Positions 14,769-23,728 of a stretch of DNA of 28,160 nucleotides are shown here, in pieces. The notes below the pieces were generated by a model. The model was not told the origin of the DNA. It did not search any database and saw only the letters and a program-made list of their open reading frames with translations. Origin of the DNA: DAOTYE01 sp034434915 (GTDB lineage: Bacteria > Chloroflexota > Dehalococcoidia > Dehalococcoidales > RBG-16-60-22); NCBI GenBank assembly GCA_034434915.1, contig DAOTYE010000027.1:1-28160 (forward strand). Reading direction: 5' to 3'. Each line of letters begins with the position of its first letter. Position 1 is the first letter of the stretch. Made by a program: the position numbers and the translations under genes.

Positions 14769-15581
14769 TTACTTCTTCTCTACCGGCTGGAAAGTTATTT
14801 TGTTCAGGGGTAGCTCTACAGTCGCCTCACTGTCCAGCGTGACGCGGACAGTCTCTTTCAGAGGGTTCAGGTCAATGACCTTGGCTTCACCCATTGGCGT
14901 CCTGACCGTTTGCCCGATTCTGGGCATTTTTTCCTTCGCCTGTTTGTAAAACTCGTCCTCATAGCTCAGACAGCACATCAGCCGGCCGCAGATGCCGGAG
15001 ATTTTCATCGGGTTGAGAGGGAGGTCCTGGTCCTTTGCCATTTTGATGGAGATGGGAGCAAACTCATCAATGAAGCTGGCACAGCAGAGATGGCGCCCGC
15101 ACCGCCCGTAGCCCCCCACAATTTTTGCCTCGTCTCTCGCACCCACCTGGCGTAGCTCTATCCGCGTCTGGAACTGTCTGGTCAGGCGGCGCAATAGCTC
15201 GCGGAAATCAACCCTTTGCTCAGCACTGAACATGAATGTCAGGTGCGTGCCGTCGCTATTGTATTCCGCGGACAGCAGTTTCATCGGCAGATTAAGCTCA
15301 GCAATCATCTTGCCGCACTGGATAAGGGCTTCCTCTGCCTTTTTGTCAAGCTCCTCAGCGCGCTGAATGTCTTCTGGGATGGCTTTGCGGATGACAGGTT
15401 TCAGCGGCTCAGTCACCTCATTATCAGGCAACTGCCTCGGCGCGATGATTACCTTGCCCAGCTCCGGGCCGCGTGTCGTCTCAACGATGACAGGGTCATT
15501 CACCTTCAGTTCCAAACCAGCCGGGTCAAAGTAATAGATTTTCCCCGCTCTTCTAAACCGGACACCAACTATTTCCGCCAT
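14769..15581 (-). CDS. PSP1 domain protein (YaaT/RicT-like)
   Basis: A 270-aa cytosolic protein. In Bacillus the homologue is RicT/YaaT, part of the Fe-S containing RicAFT complex affecting RNase Y activity. The N-terminus MAEIVGVRFRRAGKIYYFDP and the core GGYGRCGRHLCCASFID ... KISGICGRLMCCLSYEDEFYKQ carry the conserved cysteine cluster (CGRHLCC, CGRLMCC) thought to take part in Fe-S binding. The C-terminal PRIGQTVRTPMGEAKVIDLNPLKE is family-typical. It starts 3 bases after holB, as is common for this pair in Gram-positive genomes. No RicA or RicF is nearby, so only the family role is inferred. Confidence 0.9.
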   Translation of the reverse strand: MAEIVGVRFRRAGKIYYFDPAGLELKVNDPVIVETTRGPELGKVIIAPRQLPDNEVTEPLKPVIRKAIPEDIQRAEELDKKAEEALIQCGKMIAELNLPMKLLSAEYNSDGTHLTFMFSAEQRVDFRELLRRLTRQFQTRIELRQVGARDEAKIVGGYGRCGRHLCCASFIDEFAPISIKMAKDQDLPLNPMKISGICGRLMCCLSYEDEFYKQAKEKMPRIGQTVRTPMGEAKVIDLNPLKETVRVTLDSEATVELPLNKITFQPVEKK

Positions 15582-15584
15582 AGG

Positions 15585-16631
15585 TTACCCCTTTGCCGTG
15601 AGCTTTGCCTGAGAGCTTACTTCCCTGATTGGCATATCAAGCATGAGTACCTCCAGCACCAGTCTGGCGTTCACATTCTGCCTGAGCTGTTCGCCTGCCT
15701 TTTGAATGCTCTCAATAAAACCTTTTATTTGAGCAAGCGATAGATGAGATGCTATCTCAGCAAGCAACCGCGACCGGTCGCTATTGGTGATCATCTCACT
15801 GCAATTCAGCTTTACCAGCATTAGGTCCCGCCACAGGTCAGTCCATACATCAAGAGTTTCCTGAACTGAGGCTCGGTTCTGACTGAATCGGGTGGCAAGC
15901 TGGGCGGCGCAGGCAAAACGTGCCTCACTATCACCATCAATAACCGCCAGCGCTTCATCCACCTTTCCCGTTCTCTCTTGGAGCAGTGAGGCGTCATTCA
16001 CCGCCTGGATTGCCCAGCCTGGACAGCCATGTGAGAGCCGGGCGAGCAGGTTTGCTTTCTGCGGTTCAACTTTATAGCTTTCTAGCAAAGCTTTCTCCAC
16101 ATCTTTCACCGGGAGAGGCGCCAGTTCAACGCGCTGACAGCGGGAGATAACAGTCACTGGCAGGAGCTTATCATTCGCCGTGAGCAGGATGAACACCACT
16201 TTGCCCACCGGCTCTTCAAGCGTCTTCAGCAGGCAATTTGCCGCATCAAGAGAAAGCAGTTCAGCACTCTCTACTATTATTATTTTATACCTGCCTTCAA
16301 ACGGAGGCAAGCTTGCCGCATGCTGGACCTGCCTCACCTGGTCTATGCCAATCTCTGTCTTCAGCTTCCCTTCCGCTGATTTTTCATCGGGAATCAGCCC
16401 CACCACCAGCACGTCTGAATGCTTTCCCTCAGCGATTTTCTGGCATGACAAACACTTGCCGCAGGGAGGTTCCTTTGACTCGCAGTTCAGCGCTTGCGCC
16501 AGGTCAATGGCGAGTGTCATCTTGCCCACATGCGGCGGACCGGCGAAAAGATAAGCATGGGCTAATTTTCCCCGCTCAAGGCCATGTCTGAGCAGAGACA
16601 CCGCTTTTTCATGCCCGATAGTGCGCCACAT
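15585..16631 (-). CDS. holB: DNA polymerase III delta' subunit
   Basis: This is the clamp-loader subunit. MWRTIGHEKAVSLLRHGLERGKLAHAYLFAGP is typical. The P-loop at residues 31-38 is GPPHVGKM, with Met instead of Thr/Ser after the Lys, consistent with delta' being a weak or non-hydrolysing AAA+ subunit. The zinc-binding cysteines are C50, C57, C60 and C63. LLKTLEEP and the SRC motif (VISRCQRVEL) are conserved. Length 348 aa is normal. It starts 8 bases after lysA with only a weak purine-rich RBS (AAGAAAAAG), so it probably depends on coupling. Confidence 0.93.
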   Translation of the reverse strand: MWRTIGHEKAVSLLRHGLERGKLAHAYLFAGPPHVGKMTLAIDLAQALNCESKEPPCGKCLSCQKIAEGKHSDVLVVGLIPDEKSAEGKLKTEIGIDQVRQVQHAASLPPFEGRYKIIIVESAELLSLDAANCLLKTLEEPVGKVVFILLTANDKLLPVTVISRCQRVELAPLPVKDVEKALLESYKVEPQKANLLARLSHGCPGWAIQAVNDASLLQERTGKVDEALAVIDGDSEARFACAAQLATRFSQNRASVQETLDVWTDLWRDLMLVKLNCSEMITNSDRSRLLAEIASHLSLAQIKGFIESIQKAGEQLRQNVNARLVLEVLMLDMPIREVSSQAKLTAKG

Positions 16632-16639
16632 GCTTTTTC

Positions 16640-17962
16640 TTAAGCCATGTCCAGCCGGATTAAATCGTCAAAGGTCTCACGGCGGCGCATGACCTGCGTC
16701 TTTCCCCTGTTTACCAGGATGACCGCCGGCTTGAGGGAAGAATTGTAGTTGCTCCCCATCGCAAGGCAATAAGCACCGCTACAGGGTACGGCAATGATAT
16801 CTCCCGCGGTCATTTCTGGCAGATTGATGTCCCTGATGAGGATATCACCAGACTCACAGAACTTGCCGGCGATGGTCACCACTTTTGTATCTCTGGCAGT
16901 CACTTTATTCGCTACCACCGCCTCATACTTTGAACCATAGATTGCCGGGCGGATATTGTCCGCCATGCCGCCATCAATGGAGACATAAGTTCTCACGCCA
17001 GGTATATCTTTGATTGCCCCCACCTGATAGAGGGCTACCCCAGCCTGGCAGACGATGGCGCGCCCCGGCTCAATCACCAGCTGAGGCAATTCCAGCTTGA
17101 GCTTCTGGCATCCCTTTTTTACTGAAGAAGTCACCGCCTCTGCATAAGATGAGACTGATGGCGCCGGCGCATCAAGAGTGTACTGGACGCCCACTCCGCC
17201 CCCGATGTCCAGTTGCTTGAGGATGAAGCCCTTGTTCTGCTTCATTTTCGCGGCGAGGTCAAGGATGACGCCAATCGCCTGTTCATACGGCTCCACCTCA
17301 AAAATCTGCGAGCCGAGGTGGAAATGGAGACCGATGAGAACGAGGTTGGGCGTGGTCATTGCTTTGGCGATGGCTTCTTCAGCCGTCATCAACGGGAAAC
17401 CGAACTTGCTGTCGGTCGTCCCGGTGGTGATGAACTTGTGGGTGTGGGGGTCAATGCCCGGCGTGAGGCGCAGAAGTATGGCCTGTTTTTTGCCCTTTTC
17501 CCGGGCGATGGCGCTCAGCATATCCAGCTCGTGAAAATTGTCCACCACGATGTAGCCCACCCCCCATTCAAGAGCATGCCTGAGCTCATCTGCCGACTTA
17601 TTATTGCCGTGGAAGTAAGCTTTTTGCAGTGGGAAGCCTGCCGAGCGGGCGACAGCCATCTCTCCGGCAGAGACCACGTCCAGTCCCAGCCCCTCTTCTT
17701 TCAGGATGAGGCAGAGGGTGCGGTTCATGAAGGCTTTCCCGGCATAGACGATGACCGTATTCTCATACCGCTCGCCGAACTCTTTCTTGAACTCGGCGCA
17801 CTTGCCGCGCAGGGTAGCTTCATCAAAAACATAGAGTGGCGTGCCGAACTCCTTCGCCAGTTCAATCGTATCACTCCCGCCGATGACAAGGTGTCCTTTA
17901 TTATTCACCTCTGCGGTTACGGGAAATAGCTTGAGTCTCGGATTGTCCTGTTTTATTGTCAT
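16640..17962 (-). CDS. lysA: Diaminopimelate decarboxylase
   Basis: This PLP enzyme makes L-lysine from meso-diaminopimelate, the last step of the DAP pathway. The start is set at ATG 17962 because GGAGG lies 5 bases upstream; a GTG 12 bases earlier overlaps that RBS. The PLP Lys76 is in VYAGKAF. Other key motifs are LDVVSAGEMAVA, GLHFHLGSQI, LDIGGGVGVQY, VIEPGRAIV, SIDGGMADNIRPAIYGS, and the CESGD active-site Cys contributed across the dimer. Length 440 aa is normal. It is the second gene of the minus-strand unit, 19 bases after the acyl-CoA synthetase. Confidence 0.95.
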   Translation of the reverse strand: MTIKQDNPRLKLFPVTAEVNNKGHLVIGGSDTIELAKEFGTPLYVFDEATLRGKCAEFKKEFGERYENTVIVYAGKAFMNRTLCLILKEEGLGLDVVSAGEMAVARSAGFPLQKAYFHGNNKSADELRHALEWGVGYIVVDNFHELDMLSAIAREKGKKQAILLRLTPGIDPHTHKFITTGTTDSKFGFPLMTAEEAIAKAMTTPNLVLIGLHFHLGSQIFEVEPYEQAIGVILDLAAKMKQNKGFILKQLDIGGGVGVQYTLDAPAPSVSSYAEAVTSSVKKGCQKLKLELPQLVIEPGRAIVCQAGVALYQVGAIKDIPGVRTYVSIDGGMADNIRPAIYGSKYEAVVANKVTARDTKVVTIAGKFCESGDILIRDINLPEMTAGDIIAVPCSGAYCLAMGSNYNSSLKPAVILVNRGKTQVMRRRETFDDLIRLDMA

Positions 17963-17981
17963 AACTGCCTCCACACTTCTT

Positions 17982-20075
17982 TCAGAGCGGTCTTGCCATG
18001 TTCATGCGGCATCTGTTCAGAATAGACAATACCTCAAACGGCTCTTCAATCAATGGATAGGTGGGCACGCCCCTCGGCTCAAGGAATGCCTTAGCCATTT
18101 CCATATGCTTTTTTTCCCCGCTGAAGGTAACGTAAAGTGGCTTCTGCGGATACTTCTGCGCCAGCTCCACGATAAAATCCAGCGGCGGCACGCCCACGTC
18201 ATCGGTGAGCATGAGAATGGGCACCACGGCGTCTATATTGCGGTCGTTCATCAGCGCCTCAATGCCTTCGCGGTAGCTGAACTCTATGCCGTGCGTCAGG
18301 GCGGAGGGCCAGATATCCACCGGGTTGCGCATCCTGATATACGCCGGGCTGATTTCCTGGAGGCGCCGGCGGGTCTTTTCTTCAAGCTCCGGCACGGCGA
18401 GCCCCCAGCGCTGGGCGCAGATATCCGCCAGGACGACGAGCATGGCACCTGACGGAGCCAGGAAACTCACCCGGTTGCCCTGTGGTAGAGGCATCATGGC
18501 TATAGCCTTCGCCACCTGGATGAGGTGGGAATAATTATGAACGCGGGTGATGCCTGCCTGGGCAATCGCTCCATCGGTGATGCGTTCGTCTGAAGCCATG
18601 GCGGCAGTATGGGTTACCGCGGCTTGAGAACCTTCGCGAGTGCTACCGCCCTTGAGCAAGAAGACTGGTTTTATGCGGCTCACCCTGCGGGCGATCTCAA
18701 TGAACTGGCGTGGCCGCTTGATGCTCTCAAGGTACAGGAAAACCGCCTTTGTCTCCGGGTCGCTCCCCATGTAGTCCAGTGCTTCTGTCTCGTCAATATC
18801 AATCTTATTTCCCAGACCGATGACCCGCGCCACGCCATAGTTTTCTGCAGTGGCGATATAACGCATGGTATGCGTGGCAAAGTTGCCCGTCTGTGCAATG
18901 TAAGAGATATTGCCGCGCGGTATTTTCCCCAGAGGAAAGAAGCCGGAGGTGAAATTGTGTGGCGTAGAAGTATGCCCTGATGTGTTGGGACCGATGGCGC
19001 GCACGCCCGTCTCGGCGATGACGTTCGCCAGTTGCTTTTGCAGGCTTTCACCTGACTCGTCCACTTCTGAAAATCCCCCAGCGGCGAGCATGAAATACCT
19101 GATTCCCTTAGCCGCGCAGTCTCTGACCACCTGGACGGTGGTGTTCGCCGGGGTCATGACAATCGCCAGGTCAATGCCTTCAGGCAGGTCAGCGATGGCA
19201 GGAATAACCGGAAGCCCCAGAATTTCACCGCCTTTAGGATTGACCAGAAAGATTCTGCCTTTGTAGCCATTCGCCAAAATATTCTTGACCACGGTGTAGC
19301 CGGCTTTCCCCGGTGTGCCTGACGCGCCGATAACTGCCACGCTATCAGGCGCAAAAAACTTGTCCAGACCATATTGCTTCGGTGCCGGGCTGGGTTCAGC
19401 CGGTTTATGTGTGCTTAAGCTGATGAGCGCATCTACCGCCACCGGCTTGCCGTCACGGCGGATTTTGAGTGGATTAATGTCAATTGACTGGATTTCACTA
19501 TGCTTGAGACCGGTTTCACTGAGGGTCATCAGGATGCGGGCAAGCTCACCCCTGTCCACCGCCGCCTGTCCGCGGAAAGGTTCAAGCAGTTTCTTGTGCT
19601 GAATTTCACCAATCATCTCCTGCGCATCAGAGGTGGTGATGGGCGCCACGCGGAAGACTACGTCTTTGAAGACTTCAGTCATGATGCCTCCCAGCCCGAA
19701 CATGACACACGGGCCATAGTGCGCATCACGAACCAGCCCGCACACCAGCTCGCGGTCGCCTTTAATCATCTCCTGGACGATGAGCGCTTCCGCGCCCTGA
19801 ATCCTGAGGAGGCGTTTGCCTTCCCGTTTGACCGCTTCTACGCCAGCAAGGTTCAGCGCTACGCCGTCCACATCCGTCTTGTGAAAGAAGTTTTTCCCGG
19901 ACGCTTTGAGAACAACCGGGAAGCCGATTCTCTCTGCCGCTTTCACTGCATCATCAGCAGATGGGGCAAGAGTTTCCTGGCAGACGGGAATGCCCAGGCT
20001 GGCGAGAAACCGCTTGGCTTCATATTCATTCAGGGTTCGCCGCCCCTGTGCTAACGCGTCTCTGATGATTTCCAT
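17982..20075 (-). CDS. ADP-forming acyl/acetyl-CoA synthetase, beta-alpha fused order
   Basis: It interconverts acyl-CoA + ADP + Pi with acid + CoA + ATP, giving substrate-level ATP in anaerobes. The 697-aa protein begins with the ATP-grasp (beta) domain: LNEYEAKRFLASLGIPVCQE ... FPVVLKASGKNFFHKTDVDGVALNL, with NPLK near residue 215. From about residue 236 the CoA-binding (alpha) half follows: FFAPDSVAVIGASGTPGKAG, MTPANTT, GPNTSGHTS, AQTGNFATH, and the phospho-His region AAVTHTAAMAS with His near residue 488. The more usual fused order in bacteria is alpha then beta. No RBS is visible; a promoter -10 lies only 10 bases before the ATG, so the mRNA may be leaderless. The acid substrate is not determinable. 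Confidence 0.9.
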   Translation of the reverse strand: MEIIRDALAQGRRTLNEYEAKRFLASLGIPVCQETLAPSADDAVKAAERIGFPVVLKASGKNFFHKTDVDGVALNLAGVEAVKREGKRLLRIQGAEALIVQEMIKGDRELVCGLVRDAHYGPCVMFGLGGIMTEVFKDVVFRVAPITTSDAQEMIGEIQHKKLLEPFRGQAAVDRGELARILMTLSETGLKHSEIQSIDINPLKIRRDGKPVAVDALISLSTHKPAEPSPAPKQYGLDKFFAPDSVAVIGASGTPGKAGYTVVKNILANGYKGRIFLVNPKGGEILGLPVIPAIADLPEGIDLAIVMTPANTTVQVVRDCAAKGIRYFMLAAGGFSEVDESGESLQKQLANVIAETGVRAIGPNTSGHTSTPHNFTSGFFPLGKIPRGNISYIAQTGNFATHTMRYIATAENYGVARVIGLGNKIDIDETEALDYMGSDPETKAVFLYLESIKRPRQFIEIARRVSRIKPVFLLKGGSTREGSQAAVTHTAAMASDERITDGAIAQAGITRVHNYSHLIQVAKAIAMMPLPQGNRVSFLAPSGAMLVVLADICAQRWGLAVPELEEKTRRRLQEISPAYIRMRNPVDIWPSALTHGIEFSYREGIEALMNDRNIDAVVPILMLTDDVGVPPLDFIVELAQKYPQKPLYVTFSGEKKHMEMAKAFLEPRGVPTYPLIEEPFEVLSILNRCRMNMARPL

Positions 20076-20085
20076 GAATAGATTT

Positions 20086-20114
20086 ATTATGCCACAGCAC
20101 GTATGCTATGGCAA
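20086..20114 (-). promoter_or_regulatory. Promoter of the acyl-CoA synthetase-lysA-holB-PSP1 unit
   Basis: On the minus strand, TTGCCA (20114-20109) and CATAAT (20091-20086) are separated by 17 bp. The ATG lies 10 bases beyond the -10, so the 5' leader would be near zero. Its -35 is 20 bases from the -35 of the divergent peptidase promoter. Confidence 0.55.
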
Positions 20115-20134
20115 GGAAAAACCAATCTTCTCAA

Positions 20135-20163
20135 TTGACACTGTTTCCCTTTACCCTTACAAT
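20135..20163 (+). promoter_or_regulatory. Promoter of M16 peptidase gene
   Basis: TTGACA (20135), a 17-bp spacer and TACAAT (20158) make a near-consensus sigma70 promoter, 27 bases before the TTG start. Confidence 0.7.
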
Positions 20164-20190
20164 GGGGAAAACATTGGAAGGAGACGCCGT

Positions 20191-21453
20191 TTGTTCCAGA
20201 AGACGGTTCTTGACAACGGATTGCGCGTGGTGTCCATGCCTATGCCTCACCTGCGCTCAGTTTCACTGAGCTTTTTCATTGGCGCCGGCTCGCGTTATGA
20301 GACGGATGCTCAGGGGGGCATCTCTCATTTCATTGAGCATCTTCTTTTCCGCGGCACTGCCAGGCGGCCCACCTCACGTGATATTTCCACGGCGATTGAA
20401 GGCATCGGCGGCATCCTCAATGCTGGCACGGACAAAGAGCTGACCGTTTACTGGTGCAAGGTGGCAACGCCCCACTTCCGCATTGCCCTTGACGTGTTGA
20501 CGGACATGATGCTGAACTCCAAGTTTGACCCTGCGGATATTGAGAAAGAGCGGCAGGTCATCATTGAAGAAATCAATATGAACAATGACTCTCCCTCCCA
20601 GCGGGTATGTACCCTTATTGACGAGCTTCTGTGGTATGGGCATCCTCTGGGCAGGGATATCGCCGGGACAAAGGAGTCAGTGAGCGCCATCACACGGGAC
20701 ATGATGCTGGGGTATCTTGACGCGCACTACCAGCCCGGTAATATGGTTGCCGCTTTTGCCGGTAACATTGAGCACGAGGTGGCGTTAGCTGAGGTCAACG
20801 AGTTGTGCGGTCGCTGGACCAGCCGTAAGCCGGTGCCAAGATACTCAGCGTATGAAGAGAAGCCGGCACGGCGGGTGCTTATTGAGACGCGCGAGACTGA
20901 CCAGGTGCAGGTGGCATTAGCCCTTCCCGGTGTACCGCTCCTCCACCCCCAGCGCTTTCACCTTGACCTGCTCAATGTCATCCTCGGCGAGGGCATGAGC
21001 AGTCGCCTGTTTACGGAAATCAGGGACAGGCTCGGGCTTGCCTACAGCATCCATAGCTATATTGACCATTTTCTGGACACCGGCTCTCTCACCATCTCCG
21101 CTGGTGTGGACCTGAAGAACCTGACCACTGCTATCAAAGCCATCCTTGAGGAGTTGGCTAAACTGAAAGCGGGCATCCCGGAAGAGGAACTGGTGAAGGC
21201 AAAGGAATACGCCAAGGGCAGGCTCATCCTGCGTATGGAAGACAGCCACAGTGTGGCGGGGTGGATGGGGGCGCAGGAGATTCTCACCGGGCGCATCCGC
21301 ACCATTGATGAGGTGGTGAGCATCGTTGATGCTATCACTATTGAAGATGTCAGGAAGGTGGCGAATGATGTGCTCATCGGGGACAGGCTCAGGCTGGCTG
21401 TGGTCGGTCCGGTTAAACCGGATGAGCCTCTGGAGGATTTGCTCAGGCTTTAG
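20191..21453 (+). CDS. M16-family zinc peptidase (processing peptidase-like)
   Basis: The start is TTG at 20191, downstream of the promoter and with RBS GGAAGGAG 8 bases before it. The frame runs open back to 19906, but that extension would lie upstream of the promoter and inside the divergent gene. The 420-aa product has the inverted zinc motif HFIEH (H46, E49, H50) in GGISHFIEHLLFRGTARR, and the third ligand region KERQVIIEEINM. The C-terminal M16 half includes GLAYSIHSYIDHF and AKEYAKGRLILRMEDSHSVAGWMG. Homologues (PqqL/YmxG/mitochondrial MPP-like) are proteases of uncertain substrate. It is cytosolic, with no signal peptide. Confidence 0.92.
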   Translation: MFQKTVLDNGLRVVSMPMPHLRSVSLSFFIGAGSRYETDAQGGISHFIEHLLFRGTARRPTSRDISTAIEGIGGILNAGTDKELTVYWCKVATPHFRIALDVLTDMMLNSKFDPADIEKERQVIIEEINMNNDSPSQRVCTLIDELLWYGHPLGRDIAGTKESVSAITRDMMLGYLDAHYQPGNMVAAFAGNIEHEVALAEVNELCGRWTSRKPVPRYSAYEEKPARRVLIETRETDQVQVALALPGVPLLHPQRFHLDLLNVILGEGMSSRLFTEIRDRLGLAYSIHSYIDHFLDTGSLTISAGVDLKNLTTAIKAILEELAKLKAGIPEEELVKAKEYAKGRLILRMEDSHSVAGWMGAQEILTGRIRTIDEVVSIVDAITIEDVRKVANDVLIGDRLRLAVVGPVKPDEPLEDLLRL

Positions 21454-21468
21454 TCCACTCCAAAATAA

Positions 21469-21501
21469 AAAGAGCCGCAGTCATCACAACCGCGGCTCTT
21501 T
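21469..21501. terminator. Bidirectional intrinsic terminator between M16 gene and groEL
   Basis: AAAGAGCCGC (21469-21478) pairs perfectly with GCGGCTCTTT (21492-21501) around a 13-nt loop. On the minus strand the stem is followed by TTTTTATTTT, a good U-tract for ending groEL transcription. On the plus strand it ends in CTCTTTCC, which is weaker. Confidence 0.85.
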
Positions 21502-21525
21502 CCGTGCTTCAGGTGTTATCTGGAT

Positions 21526-23148
21526 TTAGTATTCCATCCCTCCGCCGGGCGGCATGCCGGGAGTGGGGGTTTTCTCTTTCTCCGGAATGTCAGACACGAG
21601 CGCTTCAGTCACCAGGACCATTGATGCCACGCTTGCCGCATTCTGGAGGGCAGTTCTGACCACCTTGGTCGGGTCAATGATGCCTTTCTTGATCATGTCA
21701 CCGAAATCGTCGGCTTCGGCATCATAGCCAATGCCCGCCGGGCTCTTCTTGACGGTGTCAATGACCACTGAGCCGTCTCTGCCAGCATTTTCAGCAATCC
21801 AGCGGATAGGCTCTTCCACTGCCTTACGGACGATGTCAATGCCGGTCGCCTCGTCGCCGGAAGCCTTTATCTTATCCAGGACGGAGACAGCATTGAGCAG
21901 GGCCACTCCGCCACCGGGCAGGATGCCCTCTTCCACTGCGGCGCGGGTAGAGGACAGCGCATCCTCCACGCGGTGCTTCTTTTCCTTGAGCTCTACTTCA
22001 GTAGCCGCGCCCACTTTGATGACGGCAACGCCCCCGGCGAGCTTCGCCTGGCGCTCCTGCAGTTTCTCTTTATCAAAGTCAGAGGTGGTTTCTTCAATCT
22101 GAGCTTTGATTTGCTTGATGCGGGCTTTAATAGCCTCTTCAGAGCCCTTACCTTCAATGATGGTAGTATTGTCTTTATCAGAGACCACTCTGCGGGCTCT
22201 ACCCAGGTCCTCAACGGTCACTGAGTCCAGCTTGCGGCCGACTTCCTCAGAGATGACCTTGCCGCCGGTGAGGATGGCCATGTCTTCCAGCATGGCTTTC
22301 CGTCTATCACCGAAGCCAGGGGCTTTAACGCCGAGCACATTGAGCGTGCCGCGTAGCTTGTTCACCACCAGCGTGGCGAGAGCTTCTCCTTCAATGTCCT
22401 CCGCAACGATGAGCAGGTTCTTGGAGACCTGGAGGATTTTCTCCAGCGCCGGCAGGATGTCTGCTACCGCGGAGATTTTCTTGTCCGTAATCAGGATATA
22501 CGGGTCTTCAATGACTGCTTCCATGCGGTCCGGGTTGGTGATAAAGTAGGCGCTGACGTAGCCCCGGTCAAACTGCATGCCCTCTACGTACTCAGTCTCA
22601 TATTTGGTGCCTTTGGACTCCTCAACGGTGATGACGCCATCTTTGCCGACCTTGTCCATGACCTCGGCAATGAGGTCACCAATCTCCTTGTCCTTGGCGG
22701 TGATGGTCGCCACCTGGGCAATCTGCTCCTTGCTTTTGATTTCTTTGGAGGCTTTCTTGAGTTCCTCAATGATAGCCTCCGTGGCTTTCTGAATACCCCT
22801 TCTCAGTCCCAGGGGTTCTGCCCCGGCGGCAACATTCTTGAAACCGCCGCTTATCATGGCATGGGCAAGGACGGTTGAGGTGGTGGTGCCGTCACCGCAG
22901 GCGTCATTTGTTTTGCTGGCGGCTTCCTTCACCAGCTGGACGCCCATGTTTTCAAAATGTTCCGGAAGCTCAATCTCTTTAGCAATGGTTACGCCGTCAT
23001 CCACAACTGATGGCGCGCCCCACTTCTTGTCCAGGGCAACACAATGACCTTTAGGTCCCAGGGTTACCTTGACGGCGTCAAAGAGGGTATCAATGCCCTT
23101 TTTCAGGGAATGACGCACGTCCTCACCAAAAATAATCTGTTTCGGCAT
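21526..23148 (-). CDS. groL: Chaperonin GroEL (Cpn60)
   Basis: This is the ATP-dependent protein-folding ring subunit, 540 aa. The ATP site is clear: VTLGPKGHCVALDKKWGAPSVVDDGVTIAKEIEL, and NDACGDGTTTSTVLA with Asp86 equivalent to the catalytic D87 of E. coli. GILPGGGVALL and AGRDGSVVIDTVK are present, and the C-terminus ends GMPPGGGMEY, a short version of the Gly-Met tail. ACGDG instead of the common VAGDG is, as I recall, seen in Dehalococcoidia. RBS AAGGAGGAAG precedes the ATG. It lies 26 bases after groES in the usual operon order. Confidence 0.98.
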   Translation of the reverse strand: MPKQIIFGEDVRHSLKKGIDTLFDAVKVTLGPKGHCVALDKKWGAPSVVDDGVTIAKEIELPEHFENMGVQLVKEAASKTNDACGDGTTTSTVLAHAMISGGFKNVAAGAEPLGLRRGIQKATEAIIEELKKASKEIKSKEQIAQVATITAKDKEIGDLIAEVMDKVGKDGVITVEESKGTKYETEYVEGMQFDRGYVSAYFITNPDRMEAVIEDPYILITDKKISAVADILPALEKILQVSKNLLIVAEDIEGEALATLVVNKLRGTLNVLGVKAPGFGDRRKAMLEDMAILTGGKVISEEVGRKLDSVTVEDLGRARRVVSDKDNTTIIEGKGSEEAIKARIKQIKAQIEETTSDFDKEKLQERQAKLAGGVAVIKVGAATEVELKEKKHRVEDALSSTRAAVEEGILPGGGVALLNAVSVLDKIKASGDEATGIDIVRKAVEEPIRWIAENAGRDGSVVIDTVKKSPAGIGYDAEADDFGDMIKKGIIDPTKVVRTALQNAASVASMVLVTEALVSDIPEKEKTPTPGMPPGGGMEY

Positions 23149-23174
23149 TTCTTCCTCCTTACACTACGCTATTT

Positions 23175-23468
23175 TTAAGCTTTCTTGGCGAGAATATCCT
23201 TTTCACTAAGGATGATGTACTCTTCATCATCAAGTTTGATTTCTGTACCGCCATATTTGGCGTAAAGCACGACATCACCCACCTTGACTTCCGGGGCGAT
23301 GCGCTTGCCGTCCTCGGTGAGCCTTCCCGGTCCCACGGCAACTACTTTCCCTTCCTGTGGTTTTTCCTTGGCTGTGTCCGGAAGGTAGATGCCAGCTTTC
23401 GTTTTTTCCTCTCGCTCAATTGGTTTGACCACGAGACGGTCACCCAGTGGCTGCAATTTAACCGCCAT
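23175..23468 (-). CDS. groS: Co-chaperonin GroES (Cpn10)
   Basis: The start is ATG 23468, with RBS AAGGAGG 5 bases upstream. A longer frame to 23525 would begin inside the CIRCE operator. The 97-aa product has LQPLGDRLVVKPIEREEKTKAGIYLPD, with the mobile loop KTKAGIYLPDTAKEKP that contacts GroEL. EGKVVAVGPGRL and VGDVVLYAKYGGTEIKLDDEEYIILSEKDILA are classic. First gene of the groESL operon under CIRCE control. Confidence 0.98.
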   Translation of the reverse strand: MAVKLQPLGDRLVVKPIEREEKTKAGIYLPDTAKEKPQEGKVVAVGPGRLTEDGKRIAPEVKVGDVVLYAKYGGTEIKLDDEEYIILSEKDILAKKA

Positions 23469-23509
23469 ACTTTCCTCCTTTTTAATTAATTTTCCGCTGA
23501 TTTCAATGA

Positions 23510-23536
23510 TTAGCACTCTCGGCATGAGAGTGCTAA
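23510..23536. promoter_or_regulatory. CIRCE operator (HrcA site)
   Basis: TTAGCACTC-N9-GAGTGCTAA is a perfect match to the CIRCE consensus. It lies between the groES promoter and its RBS, so HrcA repression of groESL under non-stress conditions is expected. hrcA itself is not in the window. Confidence 0.97.
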
Positions 23537-23543
23537 CAGTTAT

Positions 23544-23572
23544 ATATTACTTTAGATTTGCTTTCATCGCAA
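23544..23572 (-). promoter_or_regulatory. groESL promoter
   Basis: On the minus strand, TTGCGA (23572-23567) and TAATAT (23549-23544) are separated by 17 bp, immediately upstream of CIRCE. The transcription start would fall at the edge of the operator. Confidence 0.6.
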
Positions 23573-23693
23573 CCTGTTCGGCATCCATTTACAGTAAATG
23601 ACAGCAATCTATGAGCATCTAGCGCTCGCTATTTATCTTAATCTATGTGTTTTATCTTTCAATTTTGGTTTCCCGGAAAAGCAATCAATGTCT

Positions 23694-23722
23694 TTGACAG
23701 ATTATACTGTACCGTGTAAACT
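23694..23722 (+). promoter_or_regulatory. Promoter of HTH gene with embedded operator site 1
   Basis: TTGACA (23694), a 17-bp spacer and TAAACT (23717). The spacer and -10 together contain GATTATAC-N6-GTGTAAAC (23700-23721), an inverted repeat of the form found again at 23983 and 24011. The ATG follows the -10 by only 6 bases. A bound protein would block RNA polymerase directly. Confidence 0.65.
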
Positions 23723-23728
23723 TAGGTT

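Noticed and set aside
17213..17929. 238-codon plus-strand frame inside lysA
   Set aside because: Antisense shadow of lysA, which has complete catalytic motifs; no RBS or family resemblance.
19906..20190. N-terminal extension of the M16 peptidase
   Set aside because: It lies upstream of the near-consensus promoter and inside the divergent gene; the TTG at 20191 has a good RBS and fits the family's usual N-terminus.
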